Assembly: GCA_041552775.1 (NCBI GenBank)
Contig: JBFEKH010000002.1
Location: 57,401-121,400 of the forward strand
DNA length: 64,000 nt
Source: Allopontixanthobacter sp041552775
GTDB lineage: Bacteria > Pseudomonadota > Alphaproteobacteria > Sphingomonadales > Sphingomonadaceae
Reading direction: 5' to 3'
Part shown: positions 60,684 through 64,000 of the stretch, in pieces
Numbering within the stretch: the stretch's first letter is position 1
Layout: each line of letters opens with the position of its first letter
Program-made: the position numbers and the translations under genes
The notes under the pieces: model-generated
Told to the model about the DNA's origin: nothing
What the model saw: the letters and a program-made list of their open reading frames with translations, nothing else
The model's database searches: none

Positions 60684-62153
60684 TCAGCCTTCCCGGCTAT
60701 TGAAACGAGTTACGAGCCTGCCAAGACCGACCGAGTTGGAACCTTTGACCAATATGGCGTCACCAGCAGTGATTCCATATTCCTCCAGCGCCGCAATCGC
60801 TTCAGCAGGACCTTCGCAATGCGCGAAGGAAAGGCCCTTGCCAAGCGCATTGGCCCCGCCTTTCCCCAAGTGCAATGCAAGAGCGCGCATTTCTTCGCCG
60901 ACAAGGATTGCGAAATCCACATTGGCTTCGGTTAATGGCTCGGCCAGCTGTTCGTGAAATTTCGGAGCAAAATCGCCGAGTTCCTTCATTGCCCCCAGCA
61001 CCGCAATGCGCCGCGTTGCGGGTGTCTGGCCCAGCGCCCGCAGGGTTGCCCGCATGGACGCGGGATTGGCGTTATAACTTTCGTCGATCAGCAACGCCTT
61101 GCCGCCCGGAGCCTTGATCTGGTGGCGTGCACCGCGGCCTTTCAGCCCGCCCATTTCGGCCAGGGCCAGCCCGGCCGCACCGAGATCGCCGCCAGCGGCG
61201 CGCACGGCAGCCATCACCGCAAGTGAGTTGGCGATCCAGTGCTCGCCCGGTTCGGCCACAGAATAGCACATCCGCGTGGTACCGAGATCAGCGGTCACCA
61301 GCGAACCGCCATTGGCAGAAGGGATCGCATCCAGCAGCCGGACATCGGCATGATCCGCGCTGCCAAAGGAAATGACCTTCGCACCGGCGCGCAGGGCATG
61401 GTCCCGCAACCGCTCGAAATACGGGGTGTCGGTCGGGATTACGGCGGTGCCGCCCGGTTCAAGTCCGGCGAATATCTCCGCCTTGGCGTCAGCGATTGCC
61501 TCCATACTGCCGAGGTTTTCGATATGTGCCGGCGCGATTGTCGTGATCACCGCGATGTTGGGCCGCACCTGATCGGTCAGATGGGCGATTTCACCGGCAT
61601 GGTTCATGCCCATTTCAAACACGCCATATTCGCTGCGCACCGGCATGCGTGCGAGACTGAGCGGCACGCCGACGTGGTTGTTGTAACTGCGGACGGAACG
61701 GTGCGCCTGCCCGCGGCTGGCGCGGTCGAGTGCAGCGAAGATAGCTTCCTTGACGCCGGTCTTGCCGACTGATCCCGTCACGCCGATGCGCACTGCCGCG
61801 CAGCGCGTTTTAGCCGCCAGCGCCAATGCTTCCAGTGCGCGGCCCGTATCCGCGACCAGAATGTGCGGGTAGGCCACCGGACGATCGACCACAGCCGCAG
61901 CCGCGCCATTGGCGAATGCCTTGCCCAGGAATTTGTGCCCGTCAGTGCTTTCACCGCTGAGCGCGAAGAACAGATCTCCGCTGCGTACATCGCGGGAATC
62001 GATTTCAACGCCGGACACCTGGAATTCGCAGCTGGCGCTGCCACCCATTGCTGCGGCCAGCGCTACGGCATCCCACAGCGCCATGGGCAATCTGTCACGG
62101 ATGGTGACCGGCCAATGACGCAGCGCGGTGACCCGGCTTTGCGGAGCGTTCAT
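60684..62153 (-). CDS. murF: UDP-MurNAc-tripeptide--D-alanyl-D-alanine ligase
   Basis: Adds the D-Ala-D-Ala dipeptide made by Ddl. The 489-residue protein has the ATP loop GVTGSVGKTGVKEAI, MGMNHAGEI, and LIDESYNANPASMRA. It overlaps murE by ATGA and the order murE-murF-mraY is the usual dcw order. Confidence 0.95.
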   Translation of the reverse strand: MNAPQSRVTALRHWPVTIRDRLPMALWDAVALAAAMGGSASCEFQVSGVEIDSRDVRSGDLFFALSGESTDGHKFLGKAFANGAAAAVVDRPVAYPHILVADTGRALEALALAAKTRCAAVRIGVTGSVGKTGVKEAIFAALDRASRGQAHRSVRSYNNHVGVPLSLARMPVRSEYGVFEMGMNHAGEIAHLTDQVRPNIAVITTIAPAHIENLGSMEAIADAKAEIFAGLEPGGTAVIPTDTPYFERLRDHALRAGAKVISFGSADHADVRLLDAIPSANGGSLVTADLGTTRMCYSVAEPGEHWIANSLAVMAAVRAAGGDLGAAGLALAEMGGLKGRGARHQIKAPGGKALLIDESYNANPASMRATLRALGQTPATRRIAVLGAMKELGDFAPKFHEQLAEPLTEANVDFAILVGEEMRALALHLGKGGANALGKGLSFAHCEGPAEAIAALEEYGITAGDAILVKGSNSVGLGRLVTRFNSREG

Positions 62154-63631
62154 GCTAATTTCCCCTGCGCCGCGGCAGCTTCACGGGCAACCGTAACATC
62201 GTCAAACTGCAATATACGCATGGTGTCTCCTGAGCCGATAATCTGGCCCTGTTCATGTCCCTTGCCCGCGATCAGGACGATGTCATCGGCCTCCGCCTGG
62301 GCTATCGCGGCAAAGATTGCTTCCCGCCGATCGCCGATTTCCACAGCGCCGTGCGCATCGCGCAAAATTTCTGTCCGAATCGCCGCAGGATCTTCGCTGC
62401 GGGGGTTGTCGTCCGTCACGATCACGATGTCGGATTTCGCGGCAGCCACCCGGCCCATTTCGACCCGCTTGCCTTGGTCGCGGTCTCCGCCGGCTCCAAA
62501 TACCGTGATTAACCGGCCTTTGACATGGGGGCGCAGCGCCGCAATTGCCGCTTCCAATGCGTCTGGCGTGTGCGCATAATCGACATATACCGGCGCGCCG
62601 GTCTGGGTGATCGCTGCACGCTCCAACCGCCCGCGCACGGGTTGTAACCGCGAAACGCCGTCGAAAACCATTGTCGGATCGCCACCGGTGGCCAGCACCA
62701 AAGCCGCAGAAACCAGCGCATTTTCGGCCTGATAGGCACCAATCAACGGCAGATTGATCGTGCGCTTCTGGCCATCATATTCAATTTCCAGAGTTTGCCC
62801 TAATTGCGTGGGCGTACGGACGAGTAGACGGATAGCATTTGTGCTTTGGGCCGCCTGCTCGCCCACCGTGAACACGCGCAGCGCCCGTTTACGCGCGTGC
62901 TCGATAGCCCGAGCCGGCCACTCGCCAGTACCGGTCCAGACTACTGCTGTCGCATTATCCCCCACCACTTCATCGAAGAGGCGCATCTTGGCGGCAAAAT
63001 ATTCTTCCATGTCGGCATGGTAATCGAGGTGATCGCGGCTGAAATTGGTGAAGGCACCAGCGGCCACTTTCAGCCCTTCGTTGCGGAACTGGGACAGCCC
63101 GTGGCTGGATGCCTCATAGGCGACGTGGGTCACCCCTTCGCGCGCCAGCCCGCTCATGTTGGACAGGAAAGTCACGATGTCCGGCGTCGTCAATCCGGTC
63201 GAAACACTCTCGTCCGGCGTGGTGACACCCAATGTCCCGATGGAGGCTGCGCGGTGGCCTGCCATGCGCCACAATTGACGGGTCATTTCGACGCAGGACG
63301 TCTTGCCGTTGGTACCGGTGACCGCGACGATTGTACCCGGAACGGGCGTGAAGAATTGTGCGGCGAGCGCGGCGAATGTCTGGCGGGGAATATCGGCGGC
63401 AATATGGACCGCGCCATCCACCTTGGCTTCCGGCCGTGCGACGACAGCAATTGCGCCAGCAGCGATGGCAGCCGGGATGAAATCCTCGCCATTCACAACT
63501 GCGCCCTCGAACGCGCCGAACACCGTGCCAGGGGCAACCTTGCGATGGTCGATCGCAAATCCGGTTACTGAAAGTTCCTGGCCATCAGCAATTGCGGTAC
63601 CTGCGCGGCTGGCGATTTGCCCCAGCTTCAT
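62150..63631 (-). CDS. murE: UDP-MurNAc-L-Ala-D-Glu--2,6-diaminopimelate ligase
   Basis: Adds the third amino acid to the stem peptide. The 493-residue protein has AVTGTNGKTSCVEMTRQLW, TNFSRDHLDYH and the substrate-selecting TDDNPRSEDP; the DNPR motif marks enzymes that use meso-diaminopimelate, in line with a Gram-negative wall and the lysA gene here. ATG 63631 follows a GGCGGGGC sequence and lies 10 bases after the ftsI stop. Confidence 0.95.
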   Translation of the reverse strand: MKLGQIASRAGTAIADGQELSVTGFAIDHRKVAPGTVFGAFEGAVVNGEDFIPAAIAAGAIAVVARPEAKVDGAVHIAADIPRQTFAALAAQFFTPVPGTIVAVTGTNGKTSCVEMTRQLWRMAGHRAASIGTLGVTTPDESVSTGLTTPDIVTFLSNMSGLAREGVTHVAYEASSHGLSQFRNEGLKVAAGAFTNFSRDHLDYHADMEEYFAAKMRLFDEVVGDNATAVVWTGTGEWPARAIEHARKRALRVFTVGEQAAQSTNAIRLLVRTPTQLGQTLEIEYDGQKRTINLPLIGAYQAENALVSAALVLATGGDPTMVFDGVSRLQPVRGRLERAAITQTGAPVYVDYAHTPDALEAAIAALRPHVKGRLITVFGAGGDRDQGKRVEMGRVAAAKSDIVIVTDDNPRSEDPAAIRTEILRDAHGAVEIGDRREAIFAAIAQAEADDIVLIAGKGHEQGQIIGSGDTMRILQFDDVTVAREAAAAQGKLA

Positions 63632-63641
63632 TTGCCCCGCC

Positions 63642-64000
63642 TCATTCGATCGCGCTCTGGATGAGAGGCCGCAAATCGCTGATGTCGACATCGGCATGCT
63701 GATCAGGCCGGACGCCGAGAATTGGACCGATGCGGGGAACCAAACGTCCGACGATTGGCGCTGCATTCCAGGCGGCGGTCCGCTGGAACGAACTAGCTGT
63801 GGTGCCTTTCGGCTCGTCCAGCATGGCGACGATGACGTAGCGAGGATTATCCATCGGAAAGGCAGCAGCAAAGGTGGAAACCAGCGATGTCTGGCGGTAA
63901 CCGCCGGCGCCAGGCTTTTCTGCGCTGCCCGTCTTGCCGCCAACGCGGAACCCAGGTGCATCTGCATTCTTGCCGGTGCCGTAGACGGCGATCATCCGCA
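63642..64000 (-). CDS. ftsI: Septal penicillin-binding protein FtsI, C-terminal end only
   Basis: The last 119 or so residues of a class B transpeptidase that crosslinks septal peptidoglycan. The KTG motif is in VGGKTGSAEKP, and AAFPMDNPRYVIVAMLDEPK follows (20 residues). The rest, including the SXXK and SXN motifs, lies outside the right edge. Its position before murE confirms the dcw order. Confidence 0.92.
   Translation of the reverse strand, partial: RMIAVYGTGKNADAPGFRVGGKTGSAEKPGAGGYRQTSLVSTFAAAFPMDNPRYVIVAMLDEPKGTTASSFQRTAAWNAAPIVGRLVPRIGPILGVRPDQHADVDISDLRPLIQSAIE

Overview
This is a GC-rich chromosomal segment that looks like an alphaproteobacterium of the Sphingomonadales, most likely the Erythrobacteraceae. 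The evidence is the style of the proteins, a typical alphaproteobacterial dcw (division and cell wall) cluster, HisZ beside PurA, and candidate serC and ybhL leader RNAs, which are known from alphaproteobacteria. No rRNA, CRISPR array, intact transposase or prophage was seen. Two tRNA genes are present: Val(TAC) and Thr(TGT). Coding density is high and many adjacent genes overlap as ATGA or GTGA, so much of the window is probably co-transcribed.

Layout. 1-3.7 kb: the end of fmt, then truA, a zinc-type oxidoreductase and a convergent asparaginase. 3.8-5.4 kb: tRNA-Val followed by a gene-poor, lower-GC stretch with a lone thioredoxin 2 gene, short repeats and a MITE-like inverted-repeat pair. 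5.4-13.9 kb: exported amidohydrolase, TlpA-like lipoprotein, argH-small lipoprotein-lysA-siroheme synthase (NAD/ferrochelatase part), a Stealth-type sugar-phosphate transferase, a winged-helix regulator interrupted by a TAG codon, and an L,D-transpeptidase. 13.9-20.6 kb: purA, an exported esterase, hisZ, serA and serC, with a structured serC leader. 20.7-24.7 kb: glycosyltransferase, small membrane protein, rarA, a DUF429-like protein and tRNA-Thr. 25-31 kb: the most accessory-looking part, holding a GAF histidine kinase, a bicarbonate-transporter-like pair (sbtA/sbtB), the C-terminal remnant of a flavin amine oxidase, a SLOG-like plus membrane (SLATT-like) protein and queF. 31-39.6 kb: a long plus-strand run of sulfur genes (sulfurtransferase, metC, mscS, cobA, DUF2849, cysI, DUF934, cysH). 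39.6-48.3 kb: epimerase, proB, obgE, a polyproline lipoprotein, a BI-1 family membrane protein with a ybhL-like leader, proC, a YbjN protein and a TPR/SPOR protein. 48.4-64 kb: the minus-strand dcw cluster, ftsI(partial)-murE-murF-mraY-murD-ftsW-murG-murC-murB-ddl-ftsQ-ftsA-ftsZ, closed by a strong terminator.

How the parts work together. The dcw genes supply peptidoglycan precursors and the septal machinery in order of use, and a perfect DnaA box before ftsZ suggests a link to replication. The sulfur block makes sulfide from adenylyl sulfate: CobA methylates uroporphyrinogen III, the distant siroheme synthase finishes siroheme, CysI uses it, and CysH supplies sulfite. SerA and SerC make the serine skeleton that receives the sulfide. 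The best candidates for unusual biology are the SLOG/SLATT-like protein, the SbtA/SbtB pair beside a broken amine oxidase, the TAG-split regulator, the vestigial methyltransferase tail of the siroheme synthase, and the 4.7-5.3 kb repeat region.
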